In this document: positions 38,068-48,553 of the stretch, piece by piece
How positions within the stretch are numbered: position 1 is the stretch's first letter
Layout of the letters: every line of letters starts with the position of its first letter
Source: Spirodela intermedia
Taxonomy: Eukaryota > Streptophyta > Magnoliopsida > Alismatales > Araceae
Assembly (NCBI GenBank): GCA_902729315.2
Contig: LR746273.1
Coordinates: forward strand, 6,050,001 to 6,114,000
Reading direction: 5' to 3'
Length of the DNA: 64,000 bases
Program-made: the position numbers and the translations under genes
The notes under the pieces: model-generated
Database searches by the model: none
What the model was told of the DNA's origin: nothing
The model's input: only the letters and a program-made list of their open reading frames with translations

Positions 38068-38460
38068 AATTAAGGCCCTTGCCATTACCACTCGTGCCAT
38101 GTGGAAAGAGGCCTTAGAGAAGTGGAGTTCATATTAAGCGGTCCATAGTCTAAGTTGTGCAATGAACCGATAACCACCTAGAAATAGTATTCAAGGTAAT
38201 TGGCCCATTTTCTGGAGTAGTCGAGTCATTGAAATTGAATCAAGAGTTGTCATGCTATTGAGAACAGATCTTGAGTAGTCAAACTATCTAGAGCGAAATC
38301 AACACCTATGACATAAGTAGTTGACAAAATGAAAGCTAGGGATGACTTATAAGATTGTGTAACCTTAGGAGAAGAAGGGGAGAAGAATTCTGAAGTCTTT
38401 GTGAAGTATTGGACATTGACTATCTCTATTTAGCCTTCCCCCCTCTCGTCCCTATGGTAA
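38068..38460 (+). repeat. Left LTR of the decayed element
   Basis: Aligns by eye with 40927-41330. Starts about aattaaggcc (mutated from tgttgaggcc) and is recognisable to ggacattgactatct and ccttccccc. The outer end beyond 38460, including the microsatellite, could also belong to the LTR. Confidence 0.7.
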
Positions 38461-38473
38461 AGTCTTCATTGGG

Positions 38474-38527
<54 letters not shown>

Positions 38528-40926
38528 CTATCTACCCCTATGACCTATGTCTTACTATAATCAAGTCATAACTTCAACAATTATTAGTAATTATTTTCTT
38601 ATTTACTTCCCTAACTTAGTTATAATGACTTAACGCACCTATTAAAATGGAAATCAAAGCTAAGACAAGCATCAATGGCTCCCAAGCTCCATGAGCCCAA
38701 GGTAGATCTCCTCAAATGAGACATTAAGGGATTCAAACAACATGTCACCACCAATTAGGTCAAGAATAGACATGTGTTCGGAGTGTTGACTTAGGTGATC
38801 AAAAGGTTACACTAACAGATGGAGTTCTTCATCTCGTGAGCTGACAAAGAGAAAAATCAACTCAAAATCTTGTGGATTAGGTTCATGGAGAATCAGTCAA
38901 GGCCAATCAACCCTTACTTCAATGACCGAGGGGGGTATGAGGAGCCCCAAAGGCTCCTAAATTCTAACTCCCAAACTTCACAATCTGACTCAACTATTAG
39001 TGATAGTCTATAGAGTAGTGACACATGTGGTAGTTTGAACCTCTCCATGTTCACAAGAGTTGATATAGAGAATTGATTGTTTTAAACCAAGCTTTACTTC
39101 ACCACTTACAAATTGTCAGCCCTTGAGAGATTGTCCATTGCCAACCTTAGCCTCAACATGCATGCACTCTCATAGTTCAAATGAGTTGATGATAAAAAGT
39201 TATTTTGAAGTTGAGAAGATCTAAGCCCACATTTTCAAAAGATTCAGCCCCAAGCCCATGAACACTCTCTATCAACAATTATTGGAGCTCAAATAGTATG
39301 AATCGATGTTTGATTATATAGAACAATTCAAGTTACATTCACAATTAATCTAGAACATACTATAGCCCATCTTGGAGAGCACCTTTCTCAAAGGCTTACA
39401 AAAGGATATCTAAGTTGATGCTAACATATTGAACCCTCAAGACTTGGATACAATCATGAAGACTAACCAACATATAGAATTTAAGATCAACACACTAGTG
39501 GAGATGGAAACAACCTTTGAGTTAGCTCCCTCTAAGTTGGCAACTCCATGCTAGGAAGCCAAGAGACCATGCATCATAGGACCTTGTATCTTAGTATTTT
39601 CTATCACAAAGAAGATGGGATGTCTCACATAGCACCTTTGGATGTTTCCAACAATGTGGATAGGTTATTGTATGCTAATAAAAATGTCTCAACCTTATTA
39701 CTAATGTGCTTAGGGCCTTTATTTTTTCTACAATAAAAAGTTATCCTTAGAGCATCGATGGAAGAAGTAACTATTGATCCTATTCACCCCAAATGAGTTT
39801 GATTTTCTTTTAAAAAAATTAGAAGTCCGATAAGTAATAGTTGATGAACCAACCAACTCAAAAGACGTAGCTAACCTTGAAGCCTCCTTACATTTTCTCA
39901 AAGAATAGTCAATTAGAACACTAAAGTTAAAGAGGAAAATTCAACATAAATTAATTACTATCTTGGTCAGTAGTAATGCAACACACTGTTATTTTGTCAA
40001 CTACATGCTAATTAAAGACCTAGGATTCTCCATCTCCATCATCCTAATCTACTAGGTGATCATTGAGATTGGCGAGAAGGTCGCAAGATTTAGAATATGT
40101 TGGGGCATCCTCATCACCCTATAGACATAAGAGATTTGTGATAATTTCTTAGTTCACCTTTAGCCACTATGGATGTTTGTCCTCAAAATTCAGTGAATGA
40201 TGAGAAAGAAAAGAATTAAGTTGGACTTCAAGTGTTGGACTCTATCCTTTAGAGTTAAAGTGAGGTATATGACTTTTCAAGCCTAACTACCAAAGGTAAC
40301 AACAGTATGTGCCCACAAATCTCTATCTATAGACATAAAAAGGATAACATTCTCTTCAAACTATATCAATTGACATAATAGACCATCTTGAGTAATTCAT
40401 CTCCTTTCGAGACAAAAAATTAAACCTTTAATTCTCGCATTGTTTCTCGACATTCAAGGACTACCATCACTAGAGTACCTTTTGAGTTGAATTTTAGCCT
40501 AGCTATATTTTTTAGCTTGACAACTTTACCATTAGTAGTCATTAACATGAGAGTCCTATGAAAAGCTAGCTACTCACTTCTTCAAACATTATCAAGTTCT
40601 ATAATAAATTAGACTAGTGGAATGTAAGATGGATTTACTATCAACAGTCAGTCTCCACCTTGTCTTCCATGTGTCCCACCTCAAAAGTGTAGAAGGCTCT
40701 CCCACCTTAGGCCCAATCAATCATCTCTAACTGAATGAGGACTTCATTGGGATTGTAAAGCCCACTAGGATTCAAGTTGTTCGGCACAACTCATTTGGTC
40801 AAAAGTCCTTATAAAATGATGCAACTTATCAATTGTTGGAGTCACAAAAAAGTTCACTCATGCCACATACCACCAAGTCCCTGATTTTCACTTTGAAGAT
40901 AAGGTGAAGTTTCTTAAGGGAGGTAT

Positions 40927-41330
40927 TGTTGAGGCCATAACCACTAACCCCCTTACTATGTAGAAAGAGGCCTCAAAGAAGTAGAGTCCATGTTGGGTGA
41001 TCTATGGTCTAAATTGGGTAGTCAATTGACATCTACCTAAAAATAGAATACAAGGTGATTGACCCATCTGCTCCAATTAGCATAGTCTAATTTTAGAATA
41101 GTTGGCCTGTTGAGATCAGATCAAGAGCAATTAGGTCATTTAGGATGGAACTACGGTAGTTAGGTCATCTAGAGTGGAATCAATAGCTATGATATTAGTC
41201 TATAAAATGAAAGATAGGGATAACTAATAATATCATCTAGCTTCAGATAGAGAAGGAGATAAGATTTTTGAAGTCTCTATGGAGTGTTGGACATCGACTA
41301 TCTAGAACTATCCTTCCCCCTTCTTCTAAT
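40927..41330 (+). repeat. Right LTR of the decayed element
   Basis: Begins tgttgaggccataaccacta after a purine tract and remains alignable to the left copy up to ccttcccccttc at about 41325. The divergence between the two copies indicates an old insertion. Confidence 0.7.
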
Positions 41331-42132
41331 GAATTGACATTTTTTTAACAATTCACAGTTTTTTTGACACAACTAGTAACAACTCATTAGGTATTTTTGT
41401 AATGTGTTAACATTTTTTTCCATAACGGTAGCCATATAACATTTAATTAGAACTATTTAGTAAGATTGCATATTATTTTATTTTTATTTTTTATGTTGCA
41501 ATAGAAAACATGTGGGTAGGTTAAGGTTTCCATTTTAAGGATGCAATTAGTGGTCCCACGTGTTGGAAAAATGCCAATTGAAATGGGCTTTGGGCTAGGC
41601 CCACGAAAGTCAAGCCCAATATTATATATATTAGGAGGGGTAAAGTAAGAAGTTAATGCAGTTGGACGTCATGGCCTATTTTGAAGCAGTAGCGTCCATA
41701 AAATATAATTTTAAAAAATATATATTTTATGCGAGAGATAGAGGTTGAGAGAGAGAGAGAGAGAGAGAGATGGGCTTGCATGGTCCTTTAAAGCCAAGCA
41801 CGAGATATGAAGGTCAAATCAATTATAATATTAGTTCAATATTTGAGCAAACACGGGGTTGATTTGATCTTTAGTGGGTTTCACTTGGTGTTGAAAATAA
41901 CTTTCTAGATAAACATAATCAGGAAAGAAATCTGAGCTTCATTGAAAGCCTCTCTTTCTCTCTCTAAATGGAGAGGTTGCCTTCATCCCACTGAGCTTTC
42001 AATGACAGGGGGAAGAGGAGACGATGCCGAATCCATCAAATCTGCGATCATCCGCCGTCGGAAGACCGGAGGAGACGCAGCCGTAACGGGCAACAAATCC
42101 CCCCGTTTGATACGTGGAAAACGAACCGGAGG
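41331..42132. other. Intergenic and expansin promoter
   Basis: AT-rich up to about 41930, with (GA)n at 41748-41770 and (CT)n at 41951-41966. 42000-42130 becomes GC-rich towards the expansin gene. No gene seen. Confidence 0.6.
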
Positions 42133-42140
42133 CTATAAAT
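42133..42140 (+). promoter_or_regulatory. TATA box of the expansin gene
   Basis: ctataaat lies 62 bp before the expansin ATG at 42202, implying a transcription start near 42165 and a leader of about 35-40 bases. Confidence 0.6.
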
Positions 42141-42201
42141 GTAGCTCCAAGGAGAAGATATGTACAAGGGAACGGAGCAGCGGCAGGCTTGGAAGACCGA
42201 G

Positions 42202-43085
42202 ATGGGCAGCGCTTTCAAGCTGGTGGGCTTCCTCGCAGCGGCAGCGGCGGCGCTGCTTCTCTCACCGGCGAGCGGCGCCGGCGACTGGCAACCCGCCCAT
42301 GCCACCTTCTACGGCAACGCCGACCCCAACGAGAGCCGAAGTAGGAGACATCTTCCTTACAATCTTCCCCATCTTCCTCCTCTGTGGATTAATGGCTGGC
42401 GACTGTGAGTTTTCTTCCCATTGAAACTGAGCTCTTCTTCCTGAAACTCCATGCAGCGGGAGCATGCGGGTACGACGACGTGTTCAAACAGGGCTACGGC
42501 AACATGACGGCGGCGCTGAGCACCGCCCTCTTCAACTCCGGCGCCGCCTGCGGCGGTTGCTACGAGATACAGTGCGTCTCCGATACTCAGTGGTGCCTCC
42601 CCGGGACGATAACCGTGACGGCGACCAACTTCTGCCCACCGGCGAACAAGCCCAACAACGACGGCGGCTGGTGCAACCCGCCCCTGAAGCACTTCGACCT
42701 CAATTTCCCGGCGTTCCTGAAGATCGCCAAGTACCGCGCCGGAATCGTGCCGGTGCAATTCCGGAGAGTTCCCTGCGTGAAGTCCGGCGGGATAAAGTTC
42801 GAGATGAGGGGGAACAAGGACTGGATCGCCGTGCTCATCTTCAACGTCGCCGGCGCCGGCAGCGTCACCGCCGTTTCCGTGAAGGGGACGGCGGCGCCGC
42901 TGGGGAGGTGGATCGAGATGCAGAGAAGCTCCGGGGAGGTGTGGGCCGTGCGGTGGCAGTCGGCGCTGGTGGGACAGGCTCTCTCCTTCAGGGTGACGAC
43001 CAGTGATGGGAAGACGGTGGAGTCCGATAATGTTGCCCCACCCAACTGGCAGTTCGGGCAAACCTACGAAGGGAAACAGTTTTAG
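42202..43085 (+). CDS. Alpha-expansin (EXPA)
   Basis: Two exons, 42202-42340 and 42457-43085, join in phase to 255 residues. Residues 1 to about 26 form a signal peptide with a long Ala/Leu core. The mature protein has the GH45-like expansin domain ([23 protein letters not shown], the alpha-specific insertion [11 protein letters not shown] with WCNPP, and the HFD motif in [20 protein letters not shown]) and the C-terminal cellulose-binding-like domain ([19 protein letters not shown], ending [13 protein letters not shown]). Expansins are secreted and loosen cell walls without hydrolysis. Unusual points are [14 protein letters not shown] in place of the standard glycine-rich SDASGTMGGACGYG, and [15 protein letters not shown] in place of the usual MSRNWGQNW. 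It is GC-rich with codons ending in C/G. The ATG lies 62 bp after a TATA box. Confidence 0.93.
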
Positions 43086-43169
43086 CTAGAGCTGTTGTGT
43101 TGCGCCGGTAATGAAATAAGTCAATGTTAAATCCCATACTTCAATAAGATATCTCTGATTACCGTTAAT

Positions 43170-43440
43170 ATGAGAAGAACTCTCTCTCTTCTTCTCACTC
43201 TGCCTTTGTCTCTTCCTCTCCCCCTCGCTCTCTCTCTCCGTTCCGTTCTTCCTCTCTCTCTCTCTCTCTCTTCTTCTCTCTCTGCCTCTGTCTCCTCTCC
43301 CCCTCCCTCTCTCTCTCCGTTCCGTTCTTTCTCTCCCTCCCTCTCTCTCTTTCTGTCTCTTCCTCTCCCTCTCGCTCTCTCTCGCTCTCTCCCTCCCTCC
43401 CTCCCTCTCTCTCTCTTTCTGTCTCTTCCTCCCGCTCTCG

Positions 43441-43477
<37 letters not shown>

Positions 43478-43667
43478 CCTCCCTCTCTCTTTCTGTCTCT
43501 TCCTCTCTCTCTCGCTCTCCCTCTCTCTCTCTCTATCTCTCTCTCTCCCTCCCTCTCTTTCTGTCTCTTCTCTCCTCTCGCTCTCTCTCCCTCCCTCCCT
43601 CCCTCCCTCTCTTCTGTCTCTTCCTCTCTCCTCTCCCTCCTCTCCCTCTCTCCCTCTCCCTCTCCCC

Positions 43668-43758
<91 letters not shown>

Positions 43759-44130
43759 TCTCCCTCTCTGTCTCTCCCTTTCCCTCTCCCTCTCCCTCTC
43801 CCTCTCCTTTCCCTCCCTCTCTTCGTCTCCCTCCCTCTCCTTTCCCTCCCTCTCTGTCTCTCCCTTTCCTTCTCCCTCTCCCTCTCCCTCTCCTTTCCCT
43901 CTCCCTCTCCTTTCCCTCCCTCTCTTCATTCCCTCCCTCTCTTCGTCTCCCTCCCTCTCCTTTCCCTCCCTCTCTGTCTCTCCCTTTCCTTCTCCCTCTC
44001 CCTCTCCCTCTCCTTTCCCTCTCCCTCTCCTTTCCCTCCCTCTCTTCATCTCCCTCCCTCTCCTCCTCTCCCTCCCTTTGTCTGTCTCCCTCTCTCTCTC
44101 TGTCTCTCTCTCCTCCCTCTCCCTCTCTGT
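43170..44130. repeat. ~950-bp polypyrimidine tract with an exact 120-bp duplication
   Basis: The + strand is almost only C and T. It includes about 40 uninterrupted TC dinucleotides at roughly 43673-43754, tctttctgtctcttcct units in 43330-43630, and two adjacent copies of a complex 120-bp pyrimidine unit starting cttcgtctccctccc at 43821 and 43941, identical for at least 100 bases by eye. Long open frames on both strands here are low-complexity artefacts. Confidence 0.95.
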
Positions 44131-44470
44131 CTCTCTTCGAATCTCTTCCCCGTCGCCGGCACTGCCAACCCTACGACCAGCCCCGCCTCGCCGGCGGCCG
44201 GTGCAACACCGCTACCCCTCCTTACGGTGAAGAACTGCGACCCCATCCTCCCCGCGTTCGCAGCCTTTCCAGGGGCGAGTTCGCCTCCGTAGCTCCGGCG
44301 GCTTCTAAGCTCGAGGACAAGGGACACGAGAAACCGGATCGCTGTCGTCGTCCACGACGTCGCCGCCATCACCGGGGAGGAGAAGCCACCGGCCGCGGCG
44401 GAGGATATACTGGTCGCCGGCGGGAACATATCCTCATCATGGCCCCCCTTCTCTACGTTTTGGGCCTCAT
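44131..44470. other. GC-rich island of unknown nature
   Basis: This block is as GC-rich as the expansin and UGT exons and stays open in one frame on each strand, but I recognise no domain in any frame and no splice sites tie it to a gene. It may be a gene fragment, a diverged exon or simply GC-rich flank. Confidence 0.3.
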
Positions 44471-44936
44471 ATTCTGCCTGAGAGAAAAAAAACAAGCCCA
44501 ATTAATCCAGACCCGGTCCACTGTGCCTGTGTATTTATTTTTAGGTCCTCATCAATACATTCACTTCACTTTTTACCCTGTGAAGTAAAGAAACCTAATC
44601 TACGATTTAAGCCAGAGCTTTTATTTACATACTAATTAATAAAATAAAAAATATATTTCTTCTCAACTTATTATGGAATTCATCTTGGAAATTAATCAAT
44701 ATAAATAATATGAATATAATTAAATTTATTTATTTTTATTCTTTAGTAGTAGTGTCCGTCTCCCGTGTGGCACGAGCGAAGCACACGTGGGTGAAGAGGA
44801 TCCGGAAGTGTGGGAGGAGGGAGAAGCAACGGTTAACTGATCATTTCGGTACAATCCGAACCACTAAGGTGGTCAATTCAATGAGGGTAATTATGTAATA
44901 TTAGACATGACAGATCTTCCAAGTATAAACCCTAGC
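44471..44936. other. Intergenic; RPS19 promoter side
   Basis: AT-rich from 44590 to 44740, then a mixed promoter zone. Nothing coding seen. Confidence 0.5.
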
Positions 44937-44945
44937 TGGTCCGTC
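44937..44945 (+). promoter_or_regulatory. Telo-box of RPS19
   Basis: aaaccctag lies 82 bp before the RPS19 start codon. Telo-boxes near the transcription start are a known feature of plant ribosomal protein and other translation genes. Confidence 0.6.
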
Positions 44946-45026
44946 GGCTTACCCTAGGGGGCGTCCGGGTATCTCTTCTCAAGCCTGCTACTTCTTCGTC
45001 GCGAGGAAGTCCGAGGTTGTGCCGCC

Positions 45027-47681
45027 ATGGAGGCCGCCAGGACCGTGAAGGACGTGTCGCCGCACGAGTTCGTGAAGGCGTACGCTTCTCATCTGAAGCG
45101 GTCGGGGAAGGTCAGATTCATCTTCTTCGATTCGATGTCTATCCTTAACTTTGTGAGACTAGAAGGGGTTGTAATCAGATTAGGTTCTGTAGATGTTTTC
45201 TCTCGTATCTTGTGTCATCCTTATAGGTGTGGTTATGTGGCACTGGATTGTTAGGCCTTTGTTTCACTTGTAAAAATCGGTAGCGATTGAGATTGAAAAT
45301 CTTCATATGTATTGTTTTTCTAATGACGTCGATCTCTAATTTTCTTCTTAGTAGTGGTCAGCAATGTCTAGGTTTCAACTCACGGAGAACTCTTTTTTGA
45401 CGATTATCTGTTCTTTTTTGCCGAGTTCTTGGTTTTACTCTAGATGGGGCACATCTAGATTCTATGGCTCATTTTCCTTAAGAGTAAAATATGTGACTCT
45501 ATAACTTGATAAATAGCTTCCTCCTTCAGAATCGCCAGTTGTGGTCCGTCTCATCTCTAGTTAAATGACCAATTGGTTTTGATTTCTGTCCTCGTAGATT
45601 CGAAGTTTTATGGGTCGTTTTCGGGCACAATCGTAGAACAGGTATGTAACAGTGTGTTTGTTCCTAGAACACCGGGAAGCTTTGCTGAGGAACGACACTT
45701 CATGTTTTCACTATGGCGATTGCTCTTCAGCAAGAGCCTGATCAACATGCTTCTGGATCAAAAACAGTCTATCATTCATCTCTGTTTAGTATCATCCAAG
45801 GGAAAGTGGTGAAAGTTTTTCTAAAGGTAGCAGCTAAGAGGAAATCAGTCACGTTGTACGGCTAAATACGTTAATTTCTATTCATGGGTAAAAAAAAAAA
45901 GAATAACTCCTTGGTTTCGTCAATTTCCTCAAAACATAGCTTCAGAGAGCATTTCAGGATATTCCTTTTTTTTTAACCCAGTCAAGATCTCTGTTTACTA
46001 TAATCCAAGGGAAAGTGGTGAAAGTTATTGTATAGGTAGCAGCTAAGAGGAAATCAGTCATGTTGGATGTTAATTTCTAATAGGAAAGAAAGAAGAAAGA
46101 ATAACTCCTTGGTTTCGTCAATTTCCTCATAATATGGCTTCAGAGAACATTTCAGGATGTCCTTTTTCTTTACACCCAGTCAAGATCGCTGTTTAGTGTC
46201 ACCCAAGGGAAAGTGATGAAAGTTATTCTAGAGGTAGCTGCTAAGAGGAATTCAGCCACGTTGTACGGCTAAACATGTTAATTTCTATTCATAGGACGAA
46301 GAAGAAGAAAGAATTACTCCTTGGTTTCGTCAATTTCCTCAAAACATCCTATTTCAGCTGGTCTGTGGCACATTGCCATTGCTATCTCGTCTGGGCTTAC
46401 CAACAAGGTGTCTAAATTTTGGGATTAAATATTTTTCTTCCCCATTGCAAGGTAAATGTTAAGATCACGTTTCTTGAATCGGGATGAGAAAGTGTTAATA
46501 TCATCCATGAAAGAATGTTTCGGTGTTTTCCCTTGTAAAATGTGCTAAAAAACCAATTAATTGAGGAAGATATTCGTGTGATTTAATGCCTTTTTCTAAG
46601 TTAGATCCAAATAAATGAATCACAGCTTACATTGTGCTGTTTCCTGTTTATCAGATCGAGCTTCCTCATTGGGCTGACATTGTAAAGACCGGGATGCACA
46701 AGGAGCTTGCTCCATATGATCCTGACTGGTACTACACGAGGGCTGGTGAGCAGTCTTCTCCCATGGTTGTCCATTTCTTTTCTCAGTAATCTACGGCCCT
46801 CTTTTGCCTGCAATCTTTTTTAAAAGCTTTGGCATTTATGTGTCCATTTCCTCAACAGCATCAATTGCAAGGCACATCTATCTGAGGCAGGGATTGGGCG
46901 TGGGTGCCCTGCAGAGAATCTATGGCGGGCGTAAGAGGAATGGCAGCCGCCCACCGCATTTCTGCAAGAGTAGTGGGTCAGTCGCTCGGCACATCCTGCA
47001 GCAATTACAGCAAGTGGGCATCATCGACATTGATACAAAAGGGTAATCTTATTATGCAATTACAGCAATTACAGCAATTACAAGTGAGCTTTGGATGATT
47101 TCCTGAATAATTAGTGCGGTAAATTTTCTGTGTAATCTTATTATGCCGTGATTAATAAGTGATTTGGTTAATGCTTGTGAGAATTGCCTTCTTTTTAGCG
47201 CATCTATTTCGGATGAATGAATGAATAAGATCAGAAGATCAGATGCTCATTCATCAGATTTTCTGTGTAATCTTATTAATGAATGATTAATAAGTGCTTT
47301 GGTTGATGTTCATGAAAATTACCTTCTTTAACCCATTAATTTTGGATGAATGAATGAGATCAAAAGATCAGGTGCTCATTCATCAGATTTTCTGTGTAAT
47401 CTTATTAATGCATGATTAATAAGTGCTTTGGTCAATGTTCATGAAAATTGCCTTCTTTAACCCATCAATTTCGGACGAATGAATGAGATCAGAAGATCAG
47501 ATCCTCTTTGATCAGATTGTACTGGTAGTTGCGTTGGAGAGAATTTGTCACAAAAGCTTCCACATTCAGCATTTTAATTTACATTTTTTATTTTTCCAAT
47601 AATGTCAGAGGGAGGAGGATCACTTCCCAGGGTCAGCGGGATCTTGATCAAGTTGCAGGGAGGGTAGTGGTTGCCCTCTGA
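45027..47681 (+). CDS. RPS19: 40S ribosomal protein S19 (eS19)
   Basis: Four exons, 45027-45110, 46655-46745, 46859-47042 and 47609-47681, give the expected 143 residues. Exon 1 encodes [20 protein letters not shown], followed by [72 protein letters not shown], and the end [20 protein letters not shown]. All joins keep phase with GT-AG ends. The protein is a structural component of the small ribosomal subunit head and is needed for 18S rRNA maturation. Intron 1 (45111-46654) and intron 3 (47043-47608) each contain a different tandem array. A telo-box precedes the gene. No missing residues or frame damage; this looks like the active gene, not a processed copy. Confidence 0.97.
45785..46355. 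repeat. Tandem array, ~200-bp unit, three copies, in RPS19 intron 1
   Basis: ccaagggaaagt occurs at 45796, 46005 and 46203. Each unit carries gtagcagctaagaggaaatc or a close variant, aataactccttggtttcgtc, aatttcctcaaaacat, ttcaggat and cccagtcaagat. The third copy stops at about 46350, shortly before the rest of the intron. Confidence 0.92.
47120..47520. repeat. Tandem array, ~130-bp unit, three copies, in RPS19 intron 3
   Basis: tttctgtgtaatcttatta starts at about 47125, 47260 and 47389. Units share gattaataagtg, tttggt, aattgccttcttt and gaatgaatgagatcagaaga. Just upstream, 47056-47082 repeats caattacag three times, echoing the exon sequence cagcaattacag at about 47002. Confidence 0.9.
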
Positions 47682-48304
47682 TTGCTGGAATCGTGGTTTC
47701 CGGATGAGGATCTTCTTCAGCCTAGTGGAAATTTTGCCGTAGAAACAGTGTTGACTTCACCCTGCTGTTCTTTAGCTGGTGGTTGCGTGAGCTTTTATAA
47801 TTTTACTATCCTTATTGTTGGTAATATTTAGTCTCAGGTTTCTATTTTCTGGTATTTTCTCATGAGCAAATCCTTTTTTTAAAATAAATTATAATTTGGA
47901 ATCCCCTAAACTATTTCCAATTGATAATTATCATTATGACATTATTCTTATTATTATTATTATTATTATTATTATCTAGCTAGTAATTAAATGATGGTGA
48001 ATATGGATTTATCTTGATTATTGACCTCACCTGTACGTACTGCTTGTTGGTGGAAGATTGGGTTCAGATCATTTGCCAACGTGTGATTTTCTTGGTTGAC
48101 CCGTAATTCAACTATAAGATTTGACTTTTTTTTTACTGACATTTTTTGAGCGAGTGAAAAATCATGTATTGATGTCCTATGATTATCAATTCAACCAATA
48201 ATAAATATCATTATTATGATTCTATTGCATACACGCTTTTGTCATTTTTTTAATATTCGACTACGTTGATAATATGTTCACACATTTCTTTCACAAAACG
48301 ATTG

Positions 48305-48335
<31 letters not shown>

Positions 48336-48553
48336 GAGAGATAGAGAGAGAGAGAGGGAGAGAGAGAGAGATGCAAAAAAAGGGCCCCCGGTTGAATAAA
48401 AAAGAAAAAAAGAAAATGATTAATTTAATTTTACGTGAAAAGTATCATAAAAATCACTTTTACTATTGGTTTAATCGTCAAGAGGAATTAGAACAAGAGG
48501 AACGGGAAAAATTAAAAAAGCCGCCTTTCTTTCCCTCCGCCCCCTCGTCTCCC
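47682..48553. other. Intergenic between RPS19 and the zinc-finger gene
   Basis: AT-rich with an (ATT)n run at 47948-47976. (GA)n runs at 48304-48371 sit in the likely 5' UTR or promoter of the zinc-finger gene. No gene seen. Confidence 0.65.

Larger units (their letters stand above)
38068..41330 (+). mobile_element. Decayed Ty3/gypsy-type LTR retrotransposon, gag-protease remnant only
   Basis: Two diverged direct repeats flank the element: left LTR from about 38068 and right LTR from 40927 (tgttgaggcc) to about 41330. Shared phrases include gaaagaggcc, gtagtc(g), aatcaa.a.ctatgaca or gatat, and ggacat.gactatct. A purine-rich ttcttaagggaggta directly precedes the right LTR, as a polypurine tract should. 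Inside, 39230-39540 translates as a gag fragment broken by stop codons (FLKGLQKDI, then NPQDLDTIMK), and 39955-40070 as a retropepsin-like fragment where the usual catalytic Asp-Ser-Gly reads Ser-Ser-Asn. I found no reverse transcriptase, RNase H or integrase. The left LTR continues into a (CT)n(TATC)n tract at 38477-38532 not seen in the right one, so the right LTR is truncated or the left expanded. No target-site duplication was found. The element is old and inactive. Confidence 0.75.

Noticed and set aside
38068-41330. Complete retrotransposon
   Set aside because: No reverse transcriptase, RNase H or integrase similarity in any frame, and many stop codons in gag and protease.
42357-43061. 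234-codon minus-strand frame opposite the expansin
   Set aside because: Antisense shadow of a GC-rich gene; no domain, while the + strand is a clear expansin.
43170-44588. A 472-codon open frame on the + strand and a 284-codon one on the minus strand
   Set aside because: They are simple translations of CT/GA repeats (Ser-Leu-Pro and Arg-Glu runs) with no domain; length results from the absence of stop codons in pure pyrimidine DNA.
45573-45812. 79-codon frame in RPS19 intron 1
   Set aside because: Lies inside a spliced intron, partly overlaps the tandem array and matches nothing known.
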